This document shows positions 6,668-14,761 of a stretch of DNA of 64,000 bases, in pieces; the stretch's first letter is position 1, and each line of letters starts with the position of its first letter. The translations under genes were made by a program, and so were the position numbers. Source of the stretch: Pacificimonas flava. GTDB lineage: Bacteria; Pseudomonadota; Alphaproteobacteria; Sphingomonadales; Sphingomonadaceae. The stretch spans positions 94,857 to 158,856 of the forward strand of contig NZ_AMRV01000007.1 of assembly GCF_000342165.1 (NCBI RefSeq). The letters are read 5' to 3'. Below the pieces are notes generated by a model. That model saw only the letters and a program-made list of their open reading frames with translations, searched no databases and had not been told where the DNA came from.

Positions 6668-9130
6668 ATGGCGCTGGGCGATACGCATGTGCTGGCAGCG
6701 GCGCGCATGGTGGACCGGGCGAAGGTCGGGAGCGGCCATGCCGGCGCGGCGATCCTATTCGTTCGCGATGCGGGCCTGTTTCCGTGGGCCGACGCGGCAA
6801 GACCTGACGGTGCCGACATCCGCGCGTCCGCCGACGCGGCCGGTCTGGAGGAACTGCCCATCGACCCGGTGGCGTTCGACGGGGCAGCGGGAACGGGACT
6901 GCTGGCGGTTCGCCACCCCGCCGTGTCGGATACAGCGGACGCGGCCCTTTATTTCTGGACCGGGCGTACGGGGGGCGAGACGCGTCCGGCGGTGGGCGCT
7001 GCGAACGGTGCACACAGCGTGTGGCAGGATTTCGCGGCGGTGTGGACCGGGCACGGCCTGCTGGACCGGACGGGCGGCGGCCATGATCTGACAGCGCGGG
7101 GGCAATCGCAGGCAGGGGCGACCGGCGGGCCGCTGGGACGGGCGCTGGTGCTGCCGGGGGCGGAAGCAGACGGGTTTCTGGCGGGCGGGTTCGACCTGTC
7201 CGGCGAACTGACCGACCTGTATCTTTATCGCAACGACCGCCCGGGCGAGACGGCAACACTGGGCGTGCTCGACAATGGCGAAACCCATGACAGCGGCCAG
7301 AACAGCCTGTTCTGGCTGAGAAGCGATGCGAGCGGGTTCCTGGAGGCGAACCTGTATAACGGATCGTCGAACCGGGCGCGCTCGGCGCGGCGGCCGGCTG
7401 GCGGCGCCTGGGCTTTTGCCGCGGCAAAGCGCAATTCGGCCAATATGCCGGTCGTCTATAATGGCGGCACCAGCGACAAGGCCTTTGCCAGCGCAGGCGG
7501 CGGCGCGGCATTTTCGGACGCGCGGATCGGATATTGGCTGATCGGAAGCGGCAACAGCCCCATGATGGGGCAAGTGGCGTTTCGCGGCATCTACCGCACT
7601 GCGGCCAGCGACGCGCTGGTGGACACGTTCGCCGCCGCGCTGACCACGCCGGACAGCTTTACCACGGCCATGGACATCGACACGGGCGGCGGTGCCATTT
7701 CGGGCGCGGCGGCCGTCGATATCGAGGGCGTGCTGCAACGCGGCGCCGACGGCCATGCGGCCGTGCCGCTGACGGGTAGCTATAGCGGCATGGAGACCGA
7801 AACCGTCGATGTCCGATATCTGCCGGGGGGAAGCTGGCAGACACTGGATCCGGCCCCGGCTGGCGGAGACTGGGCCGGAACGCTTCGGGTGCCGACCGGC
7901 GGACCCTATCGCCTGGAAGTCCGGGCAGGCGAGGGCGGCCCCCATGCCATCGTCGCGGAGGGCCTGTTGGTCGGCGCGCGCATCGTCGCAATGGGTCAGT
8001 CGAACATGGCCTTCTGGTCATACGGTACGGGCTTTGCGGCGAGCCAGACGACGCCGGAGCCCGGGGCGGGCCGCGTTTTCGACCGGCAGGACCGGCGCTG
8101 GCGAGCGCCTGCCGGGGCCGGCGAGGCGGCCTTTGTCGAACGCCTTCACGCGTTGTCGGGCGCGCCCGTCGGTTTCCTCAATATGGCGAAGTCCTCGGCC
8201 GGCATATTGGCGGCGAACGACAGCGGGGCGGGGCACTGGTGGGATCATGAACGCGGCGCGGCGGCGATTTCGGCGCTGCTGGGGGATGCGGCCGCGCAGC
8301 TTGCGGCGGGCTGCGAGGGGCTGCTGTACCTGGGCGGCGAGCGGGATGCGGCAGCGGGAGCCCATGCGGGGCGGATCGCCGGGGCGCTGTCGGAGATGCT
8401 GGGATATTTGCGAGAGCGGGCGGGCCAGCCATCGCTGCCGATGGTGATCGGACCGCTGTACAACATCGATTATCCGGCCATTGCCAATGCCGATCTGCAG
8501 GCGGTGCGGGCGGCGCTTCTGTCCTTTGCCGAGGGCGATCCGCATGCGGCGGCGACCGCAAGCCTGCTGACCGTTCCGCTGGGCGCCGACGGCCTGCATC
8601 CCGGCGCGCCGGGACAGGGCGTCGCGGCACGGTTGTTCGCCGACGCCTTTGCCGCGAACGGGCTTGGACGCGGCAATGCCTGGCGCGGGCCGAGGGTCGT
8701 TTCCGTGGCCGCGACCGCCGCCGACCGGACGCGAATCGTGTTTACGGTAGAGAATGCGGTCCTGGCCCAGAACGAGGCCGTCAGCGGCTTCGAATTGTCG
8801 GCCGATGGAGGCGTCTGGGTGCCTGTCGCCGCAGCGGTTTCCGGGGCAGGCGAGGTGCTGCTGACCCACGCAAATGTCGCCGACCGCCATGTTCGCTATC
8901 AGCAGGGACGGGCGGATGTCAGTGCACCGCTGCGGGACGCGGCCGGCTATGCCGCCGAGCCGTTTGCCGCGCGTTCGGCGAGCTATTCCGCGCAGGAGCC
9001 AGGCGGGGAGGACCCCGGCGGCGATGACGGGGATGACGGCGAGCCGGAGGAGCGGATCGCGGCTGCCCGTCCGGGCCGAACCGCCGCCGCCGGTGACGAC
9101 CAGCGGCTGCGCAGCATCGCCGCCGGCTGA
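6668..9130 (+). CDS. Large multidomain protein with SGNH/sialate O-acetylesterase-like domain, inserted between capsid and adaptor genes
   Basis: This 820-residue protein is not part of the core GTA set. In order it shows an N-terminal DUF2341-like segment (~15-105: AAILFVRDAGLFPW, DGADIRASADAAG), a LamG/concanavalin-like region (~110-330), an Ig-like segment (~345-430), and an SGNH hydrolase domain (~435-670). That domain has GQSNM (Ser445), LGGERDA in the place of the family's QGESD block, and DGLHP (Asp641, His644). An Ig-like domain follows, then an acidic Gly/Asp tail. The layout resembles carbohydrate esterases that remove acetyl groups from surface sugars. I infer a capsid spike or fibre acting on the recipient's capsule. 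Start 6668 follows GAGGGA by 7 nt; ATG 6650 is the alternative. Confidence 0.75.
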   Translation: MALGDTHVLAAARMVDRAKVGSGHAGAAILFVRDAGLFPWADAARPDGADIRASADAAGLEELPIDPVAFDGAAGTGLLAVRHPAVSDTADAALYFWTGRTGGETRPAVGAANGAHSVWQDFAAVWTGHGLLDRTGGGHDLTARGQSQAGATGGPLGRALVLPGAEADGFLAGGFDLSGELTDLYLYRNDRPGETATLGVLDNGETHDSGQNSLFWLRSDASGFLEANLYNGSSNRARSARRPAGGAWAFAAAKRNSANMPVVYNGGTSDKAFASAGGGAAFSDARIGYWLIGSGNSPMMGQVAFRGIYRTAASDALVDTFAAALTTPDSFTTAMDIDTGGGAISGAAAVDIEGVLQRGADGHAAVPLTGSYSGMETETVDVRYLPGGSWQTLDPAPAGGDWAGTLRVPTGGPYRLEVRAGEGGPHAIVAEGLLVGARIVAMGQSNMAFWSYGTGFAASQTTPEPGAGRVFDRQDRRWRAPAGAGEAAFVERLHALSGAPVGFLNMAKSSAGILAANDSGAGHWWDHERGAAAISALLGDAAAQLAAGCEGLLYLGGERDAAAGAHAGRIAGALSEMLGYLRERAGQPSLPMVIGPLYNIDYPAIANADLQAVRAALLSFAEGDPHAAATASLLTVPLGADGLHPGAPGQGVAARLFADAFAANGLGRGNAWRGPRVVSVAATAADRTRIVFTVENAVLAQNEAVSGFELSADGGVWVPVAAAVSGAGEVLLTHANVADRHVRYQQGRADVSAPLRDAAGYAAEPFAARSASYSAQEPGGEDPGGDDGDDGEPEERIAAARPGRTAAAGDDQRLRSIAAG

Positions 9131-9163
9131 CGCCGCGGCTTCACGACAAAAAGGAGAAGAGGC

Positions 9164-9445
9164 ATGGGGTTCTACCTGAAGACCCCCGACGCCGCGATCG
9201 ACTATGCCGTCGATTGGGGCGCCGGGTATCTGGACGGCCAGAGCGTGGCGGACAGCGACTGGCGCGTCGATCCGGCTGAACCGGGCGGACTGATCGTCGA
9301 GACGGCGAGCACACTGCCGTCCCGCACCGCCGTCATTCTGAGCGGGGGGCGGCCGGGGCGCGTGTACCGCGTCACGAACCGGGTCACGCTGTCCGACGGG
9401 CGCACCGACGCACGCGGCCTGTCCATCCGGATCGACGAACGATGA
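9164..9445 (+). CDS. Phage fibre-tail adaptor-like small protein
   Basis: This 93-residue protein begins YLKTPDAAIDYAVDW and continues with SGGRPGRVYRVTNRVTLSDG. These features match small phage proteins annotated as fibre-tail adaptors: a conserved 'DYxVDW' start, then an Ig-like strand pattern ending in TNRVT and R-x-I. A strong AAGGAGAAGAGG site lies just upstream. It follows the SGNH protein and overlaps the next gene by 4 bp (ATGA), so it is embedded in the operon. Likely role: attaching the preceding protein or a fibre to the particle. The link between the two is inference. Confidence 0.65.
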   Translation: MGFYLKTPDAAIDYAVDWGAGYLDGQSVADSDWRVDPAEPGGLIVETASTLPSRTAVILSGGRPGRVYRVTNRVTLSDGRTDARGLSIRIDER

Positions 9446-9996
9446 CGCTGAGTGTCGCCCCGGCCGGGGAAGACCGGGCGCCGCTGGCCGTAACCCTGAA
9501 CGAGGTGAAGGCCTATCTGCGCATCGAGACGAGCGACGAGGATGCCCTGCTGGCCGGGCTGGTGCGGACCGCGACGAGCCTGTGCGAAGCCTTTACGGGC
9601 CAGGTGCCCATCGTCGAGGCCCGCGCGGTCAGCATACCGGCCGACGGAAACTGGCACCGGCTGGCGCCGACGCCGCTGCGCCGGGTGACGGGCACGGGCG
9701 GGCTGACGGCGGCGGGAGAAGCGGCGGCGGTCTCGCCGGAGGAGGTCGATCTGCAAATCGATTTTTCCGGCGATGGATGGGCCCGCTGTCGTCCCGCGAG
9801 CGGCGCCGCGACCGCCGCCCTGACAGTCGAGGCGGGCCTGAGTGCCGACTGGAACGGCCTGCCCGAAGCCGTGCGACAGGGAATCATGCGGCTGGCGGCG
9901 CATCTCTACACGCACCGCGATGCCGACGGTGAGCGCGGACCGCCGGCCGCCATTGCCGCGCTGTGGCGGCCCTGGCGACGGGTGCGCCTGTCATGA
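9442..9996 (+). CDS. Head-tail connector / adaptor protein (gp6-like; RcGTA g6 equivalent)
   Basis: This 184-residue protein contains the typical connector N-terminus (LTLNEVKAYLRIETSDEDALLAGLVRTAT), in which two helices bind beneath the portal. The C-terminal helix (LPEAVRQGIMRLAAHLYTHRD) is also characteristic. A central beta region (VPIVEARAV through RRVTG) completes the fold. It forms the ring between the portal and the stopper. ATGA overlaps bind it to both neighbours, supporting stoichiometric co-translation. Confidence 0.88.
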   Translation: MTLSVAPAGEDRAPLAVTLNEVKAYLRIETSDEDALLAGLVRTATSLCEAFTGQVPIVEARAVSIPADGNWHRLAPTPLRRVTGTGGLTAAGEAAAVSPEEVDLQIDFSGDGWARCRPASGAATAALTVEAGLSADWNGLPEAVRQGIMRLAAHLYTHRDADGERGPPAAIAALWRPWRRVRLS

Positions 9997-10313
9997 GCGG
10001 GATCGCCGGAACGCTGCGCGAGCGGGTGATGCGGCTGGAGGAGGGGGGCAGGAACGCGGCCGGTGCCGCGGGGGAGCCCGCGCCGGGTGCTGCCGCCTGG
10101 GCCGCCATCGTCCCGCTGCCGGCCGGGCCGGCGGTGCTTGGGGACCGGATGGTCGCGGCACGCCGCTGGCGGGTGCGCATGCGGCGGCAAGCGGCGCCGA
10201 TGGTGGGAAGTCATCTGCGCTGGCGCGGCCGGACGCTGGTGGTGCTGTCGCGCACCGACGATCCGCGGGACGCGGCGATCAGCGAAATGATTGCGGAGGA
10301 GCGGGCGGAATGA
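9993..10313 (+). CDS. Head-closure / head-tail adaptor protein (stopper; RcGTA g7 equivalent)
   Basis: This 106-residue protein begins MSGIAGTLRERVMRLE, then has an Ala/Gly-rich loop and the beta strands WAAIVPLPAG, WRVRMRRQAAPMVG and LRWRGRTLVVLSRTDDP typical of the SPP1 gp16/HK97 gp7-type stopper fold. These proteins close the DNA channel after packaging. The ATG overlaps the previous stop (ATGA), excluding the longer upstream start. The C-terminus overlaps the next small gene. Confidence 0.82.
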   Translation: MSGIAGTLRERVMRLEEGGRNAAGAAGEPAPGAAAWAAIVPLPAGPAVLGDRMVAARRWRVRMRRQAAPMVGSHLRWRGRTLVVLSRTDDPRDAAISEMIAEERAE

Positions 10314-10531
10314 GGGATGCGATGAACGGCTTGGCCCAGGGGGCCCGGCGCCTGACCGCACGGCGCGTGCGGCAGTCGGCTGAGCGCGCGGCGGAGCGTA
10401 TCGAGCGCGATCTGGGGCTGCGCGCCACGGTCGATGGTGGAGACATTCGGGTGCGCGTTCCGCGTGGACGGCGCCTGGCGGACGCCCGGCTGCGCTGGCC
10501 GGCCGCGTGGCTGGGGGAGACGGGCGGATGA
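10310..10531 (+). CDS. Small basic protein between stopper and tail-terminator genes
   Basis: This 73-residue, strongly basic protein (many Arg, one amphipathic helix QSAERAAERIERDLGLRA followed by strands GGDIRVRVPRGRR) is not recognised with certainty. Its ATG overlaps the previous stop (ATGA) and its stop overlaps the next start (ATGA), so it is translated as part of the chain. Position and pattern recall a truncated HK97 gp10-type joining protein, where helix-plus-strand architecture is expected, but the normal length there is above 110 residues. Presence is well supported by the double overlap; function is a guess. Confidence 0.6.
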   Translation: MRDAMNGLAQGARRLTARRVRQSAERAAERIERDLGLRATVDGGDIRVRVPRGRRLADARLRWPAAWLGETGG

Positions 10532-10917
10532 CCGCCGCTCTTGCCCTGCAGCAGGCTGTCCGGGCGGCGCTGCGCGGCACGCCGGCGCTTGCCGGATGGC
10601 CCGTCGTCGACGGCGCGGATGGTGGCACCCCGCTGCCCTATGTCGGAATCGGTCCGGACATGGTGCGCAGCATCGGCGGCACTGGCGTGCGGCTGCACCG
10701 CCACCGCTTTGCCGTCACGCTGTGGATGGCGGGCGCGGCCGTGTCGCGGTTGAAGCCCGCCATGGCGGAAGCCGAGCGCGCCGTCCTGCTGCTGCAGCCC
10801 GATCTGGGCGAGGCGCGGCTGGTGCGCCTGAGCTTCCTGCGCAGCGAGACGCGGCGGGATGTGCGGGCGGGCGCGGTCAGCGGATCCATCGATTTCGAGG
10901 CGGTGATCGAAGGCTGA
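10528..10917 (+). CDS. Tail terminator protein (DUF3168; RcGTA g8 equivalent)
   Basis: This 129-residue DUF3168 protein caps the tail tube and joins it to the stopper. The family pattern is visible as ALALQQAVRAALRGTPAL, GGTPLPYVGIGPDM, HRHRFAVTLWM and the C-terminal SGSIDFEAVIE. It starts at ATG 10528, overlapping the previous stop. A 54-bp gap containing a fresh AAGAGGAGA ribosome-binding site separates it from the tail tube gene, which is probably translated at a higher rate. Confidence 0.88.
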   Translation: MTAALALQQAVRAALRGTPALAGWPVVDGADGGTPLPYVGIGPDMVRSIGGTGVRLHRHRFAVTLWMAGAAVSRLKPAMAEAERAVLLLQPDLGEARLVRLSFLRSETRRDVRAGAVSGSIDFEAVIEG

Positions 10918-10971
10918 ACGCCGCCGCGCCGACGAGACCAATTCAACGCGAAGACAAGAGGAGACGGCGCG

Positions 10972-11379
10972 ATGGCGGCGGAGAAGGGAAGTGCGTTTCT
11001 GTTGAAACTGTCGGATGGCGGCGATCCCGCCACATTCGACACGGTGGCCGGCCTGCGCACGACGCAGATGTCGATCAATGCCGAGCCCGTCGTGACGACG
11101 AACAAGGATTCGGCCGGCTGGCGGGAAATCCTGTCCGAGGCCGGTACGCGGTCCGTCAGCGTATCGGGCGCGGGCGTCTTCAACGGCTCTGCCGCGGAGA
11201 CGCGGCTGAAGGCGCATGCGCTGGGCGGAACGGTCGCGGCGTACCGCCTGACCTTCGAAAGCGGCGAGATGCTGAGCGGGCCGTTTCTGGTGACGCGGCT
11301 GGACTATGCCGGCGATTTCGGCGGGGAGCGGACCTATACGCTGAGCCTGGAAAGCGCCGGGCCGGTGGTGGCCGCTTGA
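10972..11379 (+). CDS. Major tail tube protein (TP901-1 type; RcGTA g9 equivalent)
   Basis: This 135-residue protein builds the tail tube. Features are the N-terminal GSAFLLKLSDGGDPATFDTVAGLRTTQMSI broken by the TxxN loop, PVVTTNKDSAGWREILSEAG, and the C-terminal GGERTYTLSLESAG strand, all standard for the TP901-1/GTA tail protein family. A strong ribosome-binding site in a 54-bp intergenic gap distinguishes it from its overlapping neighbours and fits its high copy number in the particle. Downstream it overlaps the chaperone gene by 4 bp. Confidence 0.92.
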   Translation: MAAEKGSAFLLKLSDGGDPATFDTVAGLRTTQMSINAEPVVTTNKDSAGWREILSEAGTRSVSVSGAGVFNGSAAETRLKAHALGGTVAAYRLTFESGEMLSGPFLVTRLDYAGDFGGERTYTLSLESAGPVVAA

Positions 11380-11681
11380 GGCCGGGAACGGCCCTGCGGG
11401 GCGAGGCCGTGCTGCCCCTGCCGGAGGGGCCGGTGGTGGTGCGGCCCAGTTTCGCGGCTCTGTGCGCCGCCGAAGAGGAGTTGGGGCCGCTGTTCGCGCT
11501 GGTCGAGCGGGCGGCAGAGGGCGGGCTGACGCTTGCCGAAATGGCGGCGCTGTTCTGGCACTGCCGCACCGATACGGCATTGTCGCGGGCCGAAATGAGC
11601 GAGGCGGTCGTGCAGCAGGGGTTGGCGGCCGTGACGCCGGCGCTGAAGCAGCTGCTGTCGCAAATCCTGAGCGGCCGGTGA
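11376..11681 (+). CDS. GTA gp10-family protein (tail assembly chaperone-like)
   Basis: This 101-residue protein starts with TTG at 11376, overlapping the tail tube stop (TTGA). The text GEAVLPLPEGPVVVRPSFAA followed by LGPLFALVERAAEGGLTLAEMAALF is the known GTA gp10 pattern: a beta-strand start, then helical 'L-ELG-L--L' segment. The family is conserved in GTA clusters between tail tube and tape measure genes, the position of tail assembly chaperones in siphophages. No in-frame ATG would preserve the conserved N-terminal strands. Confidence 0.82.
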   Translation: MRPGTALRGEAVLPLPEGPVVVRPSFAALCAAEEELGPLFALVERAAEGGLTLAEMAALFWHCRTDTALSRAEMSEAVVQQGLAAVTPALKQLLSQILSGR

Positions 11682-11875
11682 CGCGCTTTGCCGAGGCCGC
11701 GCTGGCGGCCGGCCGTGCGGCATGCGGCGCGCTGGGCTGGACGGCGAGCGAATTCTGGCAGGCGACGCCCGCCGAACTGGCGCTGGCCCTGTCCGCCATC
11801 AGCGAACCGGGCGCCGAGAGCGCTTCGCCGCTGACCGGCGCGGAACTGCAGGAACTGGAGCGTGAGAATGGATGA
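11678..11875 (+). CDS. Tail assembly chaperone (GTA g10.1-like)
   Basis: This 65-residue protein starts with GTG at 11678, overlapping the previous stop (GTGA). The sequence FAEAALAAGRAACGALGWTASEFW-ATPAELALAL matches the small 'phage tail assembly chaperone' family found before GTA tape measure genes (GW-P-EFW-T-ELA pattern). In siphophages the G and GT chaperones are linked by frameshifting; here the second is a separate overlapping gene. It overlaps the tape measure gene by 8 bp. Confidence 0.85.
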   Translation: MTRFAEAALAAGRAACGALGWTASEFWQATPAELALALSAISEPGAESASPLTGAELQELERENG

Positions 11876-12419
11876 AGAGCTGGAAACGCTCGTACTGAGG
11901 GTGCGGGCGGACACGCGCGATTTCGCCGCCGGGGTCGGCGAGATGCGTTCGCTGGTCGAGGGGCCGCTGACCACGGGCGTCGAGCAGGCCGGACGCGCGA
12001 TGGAGAACGCGATGGGCCGCTTCATTCGCAGCGGCAAGTTCGGCTTCGACGATCTGAAGCGAAGCGCGCTGTCGGTTTTGGCTGAGATCGCGCAGGCGCA
12101 GCTGCGGACCGCCATCGGCGGGAGCGGCGCGGGCCTGGGCAGCCTGATTTCCGGTGCGGCGATGAGCCTGCTGGGCGCGCCGGGGCGCGCCACTGGCGGG
12201 CCGGTTTCCCCGGGACGGGCCTACAGAGTTGGCGAGCGCGGACCGGAGCTGTTCGTGCCGACGGTAAGCGGCCGGGTCGAGGCGGGAGCCCCAGCGACCG
12301 GCAGCGCCGTCACCATCAATGTCAACGTGGCGAGCAGCGCCGCGCAGCCGGCCCTGTTACAGCGCAGCGCCCGGCAGGTCGCCCGCGCCGTGCAGCGCGA
12401 GATCGGGGGCGGGCGATGA
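11868..12419 (+). CDS. Short tail tape measure protein (RcGTA g11 equivalent)
   Basis: This 183-residue protein sets tail length and forms the internal rod. The N-terminal half is helical; AGVGEMRSLVEGPLTTGVEQAG and FIRSGKFGFDDLKRSALSVLAEI are typical GTA tape-measure segments. A Gly/Ala hydrophobic centre follows, and the C-terminus contains GGPVSPGRAYRVGERGPELFVP, a motif shared by many tape measure C-termini. The ATG at 11868 follows GGAG by 7 nt (a GTG at 11862 is possible). Such a small size predicts a very short tail, as in known GTAs. Confidence 0.85.
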   Translation: MDEELETLVLRVRADTRDFAAGVGEMRSLVEGPLTTGVEQAGRAMENAMGRFIRSGKFGFDDLKRSALSVLAEIAQAQLRTAIGGSGAGLGSLISGAAMSLLGAPGRATGGPVSPGRAYRVGERGPELFVPTVSGRVEAGAPATGSAVTINVNVASSAAQPALLQRSARQVARAVQREIGGGR

Positions 12420-14761
12420 GCCATTATCTTGCGGACGGCACGCGGCCGCATGTGCGGACCGATTGGATGATGCGGTTCGACGCGGCGCATTGGTCGCTGA
12501 ACTTTCCAAGACCGATGATGGCGGCGGTGACGGTGCCGCAGCCCGGATCCCTGAAGGTGGATCTGGCCTTTCTGAAGCAGAACGACCTGGCCGGGCTGAT
12601 CTGGGAGAGCGAAGATCGCCGGGATCACCCGCTGCTGCGTTACGAGACGCGGCGCGATTATCGCGGGCTGGCGCTTCGCTTTCGCTGGCGCAGCGAGGGG
12701 GAGGTCCGGCCGCTCGATGCCGTAGACGGGCCCACGCTGACGATCGAGGGGCGGACCGAAGGCGGCGAGGACAAGACCTGGTATGTGCGGCTGTGGAATT
12801 ATGCCGACGGCGCGCCGGACGATGCCCGCATCACGCTCGATTTCGATGCGATGGAGGGCGGGTTCCTGCTGCCGGGCGAGAGCGACCCGGTCTGGGCGGG
12901 CGACATCGATCGCATGTTCGTATCGCTGGTGCCGGCGGGGTTCACGCGCAGCGACGCCCCGCTGCCCGCGCCGGCGGCGGGCAGCGTCGTGCTGGAGGAT
13001 CTGCACGCCGAAGGCGCGGGCGCGGTTCTGGAACAGGGCGATGCGTCCGTTCCGCCGCACGCGCTTCGCATGGCGACGGGATATGACGATCAGTACGACC
13101 TGACACCGACGCGTATCCTCAGGAATGTTCGGGCGCTGGGCTATCGCGACTGGCTGACGCTGTATGTCGGCATGAGCCATTTCATGCGTGTGGCGCCGGG
13201 CGCGACCGCGGCGGGAGAGCCGGTCTTTCGCGTTTCCGGCAGCGGCGACCCGCTGTGCGAGCCGGCGCGCGCCTGGTTCCGGAACTTCGCGGCGCTGGCC
13301 GCCGAGGATGACATCACGCCGATCTGGTCGCTGAGCTACGAACTGTTCGATGCCTATGCGCCAGAGGACTGGAAGCAGCGTGCGCATGACGGACGGCCGG
13401 CGCTGACAGGATGGGAGCCGCCCTCGACGCTGCTTTCGCCAGCGAACGACGATGCGATGGCATGGCTGCGCCGCGTTGCCGGGGCGTTGATGGAGATCGG
13501 CGGGGCCTTTTCAAAAGAGCCGTGGTTCCAGGTCGGCGAGCCATGGTGGTGGACGGGCTTTGGCGACGACCGCGTCCCCTGCTTCTACGACGCGGCAGCG
13601 CTCAGCGCCTATTCTGGTGATCCAGGCGATCCCATCACCGACACCCATGATGAATTCAACGCTGCGCAAGGCGCATATGCCGAGTGGCTGGGAGGCGTAC
13701 TGGGCGCCTCGGTCCTGTCGCTGGCGGACGCGGCGCGCGGAGCGGCCGCCAATGTGCGTACGGCGCTGCTTTTCTATGCCCCGCAAGTGCTGACGGACGA
13801 CGCGGAATGGCTGCGCACGGTGAACATGCCCGCAGCCTGGGCCTATCCCGCCTTCGATTGCCTGCAACTGGAGGATTATGATTTCGTGCTGGCGGGCGAT
13901 GTCGGCGCATCCCGCCGCGCCCGGGCCGCCGTGACGGAGACCCTTGGCTATCCGGCGGCGGCGCAGGACTATTTTTCGGGTTTCGTTCTGAATGCCGGGG
14001 CGCCGGCGGCCTGGACGCGCATCGCGTCGGCGGCGGAGGATGCGCTGAATTCCGAGGTATCCCGCACGTTCGTCTGGGCGCTGCCGCAGGTCATGCGTGA
14101 CGGTTTCACCTTCTATGACGTGGGAGAGGGGGAGGACATGGAGGCCTTTCACGATGTGCGGTTTCCGCTGTCGGTCGGCGCAGGCGCCAGCGGCGGGCCC
14201 GAATTTCTGACGGAAGTCACCGAGATGGTATCGGGGCGGGAACAGCGGTCCAGCGTCTGGGCGGCGGGCCGGCTGCAGTTCGATGCGGGTCTGGGCGTAC
14301 GCTCCGAAGACGACCTGATCGCCGTTCTGAACTTCTTTCGCGCGCGGAAGGGGAGGGCGCATGGCTTCCGCTTCCGCGATCCGTTCGATCATGCCAGCGC
14401 GAGCGGAAACGTCGGCCCCTTCGACCAGTATCTGGGAACGGCGGACGGGCTGCGCACCGACTTCCCCCTTCTGAAACGCTATGGCGAGAGCGCGGATGCG
14501 GAGGTCAGGCGCATTACCCGGCCGGACGCGGCATCGCTGCGCATCGCAGTGGGCGGCGAGCCGCGCGCAGCGGGCTGGAGTTTGAGGCCCGGCGGCGTCG
14601 TTCGCTTCGACGAGGCCCCCACCGCCGGCGGCGTCACGGCGGGCTTCCACTTCGACGTGCCGGTCCGCTTCGCCGAAGACCGGCTGACGGCATCGCTCGG
14701 CGGCTGGCGCGCGGGCGAGATTCCGTCGATCCCGCTGATCGAAGTGCGGGAGGACGGTTGA
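12416..14761 (+). CDS. Distal tail protein with large N-terminal extension (TIGR02217/DUF2460 C-terminus; RcGTA g12 equivalent)
   Basis: This protein has 781 residues, against ~210 in RcGTA g12. The last ~215 residues (FHDVRFPLSVGAGASGGPEF, then GRLQFDAGLGVRSEDDLIAVLNFFRARKG and FRFRDPFDH) are the DUF2460/TIGR02217 distal-tail domain. The first ~560 residues form two parts: a beta-rich segment (to ~230) and a region with alternating helices and strands (YRDWLTLYVGMSHF, IWSLSYELFDAYAPEDWKQ, FQVGEPWWW, FDCLQLEDYDF) that reads like a TIM-barrel glycosidase-type fold. I recall similarly long forms in other sphingomonads. It begins in an ATGA overlap with the tape measure gene. Confidence 0.82.
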   Translation: MSHYLADGTRPHVRTDWMMRFDAAHWSLNFPRPMMAAVTVPQPGSLKVDLAFLKQNDLAGLIWESEDRRDHPLLRYETRRDYRGLALRFRWRSEGEVRPLDAVDGPTLTIEGRTEGGEDKTWYVRLWNYADGAPDDARITLDFDAMEGGFLLPGESDPVWAGDIDRMFVSLVPAGFTRSDAPLPAPAAGSVVLEDLHAEGAGAVLEQGDASVPPHALRMATGYDDQYDLTPTRILRNVRALGYRDWLTLYVGMSHFMRVAPGATAAGEPVFRVSGSGDPLCEPARAWFRNFAALAAEDDITPIWSLSYELFDAYAPEDWKQRAHDGRPALTGWEPPSTLLSPANDDAMAWLRRVAGALMEIGGAFSKEPWFQVGEPWWWTGFGDDRVPCFYDAAALSAYSGDPGDPITDTHDEFNAAQGAYAEWLGGVLGASVLSLADAARGAAANVRTALLFYAPQVLTDDAEWLRTVNMPAAWAYPAFDCLQLEDYDFVLAGDVGASRRARAAVTETLGYPAAAQDYFSGFVLNAGAPAAWTRIASAAEDALNSEVSRTFVWALPQVMRDGFTFYDVGEGEDMEAFHDVRFPLSVGAGASGGPEFLTEVTEMVSGREQRSSVWAAGRLQFDAGLGVRSEDDLIAVLNFFRARKGRAHGFRFRDPFDHASASGNVGPFDQYLGTADGLRTDFPLLKRYGESADAEVRRITRPDAASLRIAVGGEPRAAGWSLRPGGVVRFDEAPTAGGVTAGFHFDVPVRFAEDRLTASLGGWRAGEIPSIPLIEVREDG

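Noticed and set aside
5052..7511. Very long minus-strand frame opposite protease and capsid genes (819 codons)
   Set aside because: Arg/Pro-rich shadow of high-GC coding sequence on the other strand; no homology, no ribosome-binding site, and the plus-strand genes are certain.
11376..11875. Programmed frameshift joining the two tail chaperone genes
   Set aside because: No convincing slippery sequence was seen, and the second frame has its own GTG start overlapping the stop.
12221..13387. Long minus-strand frame opposite the distal-tail gene
   Set aside because: Composition is that of an antisense shadow, and the plus strand encodes clear tail proteins.
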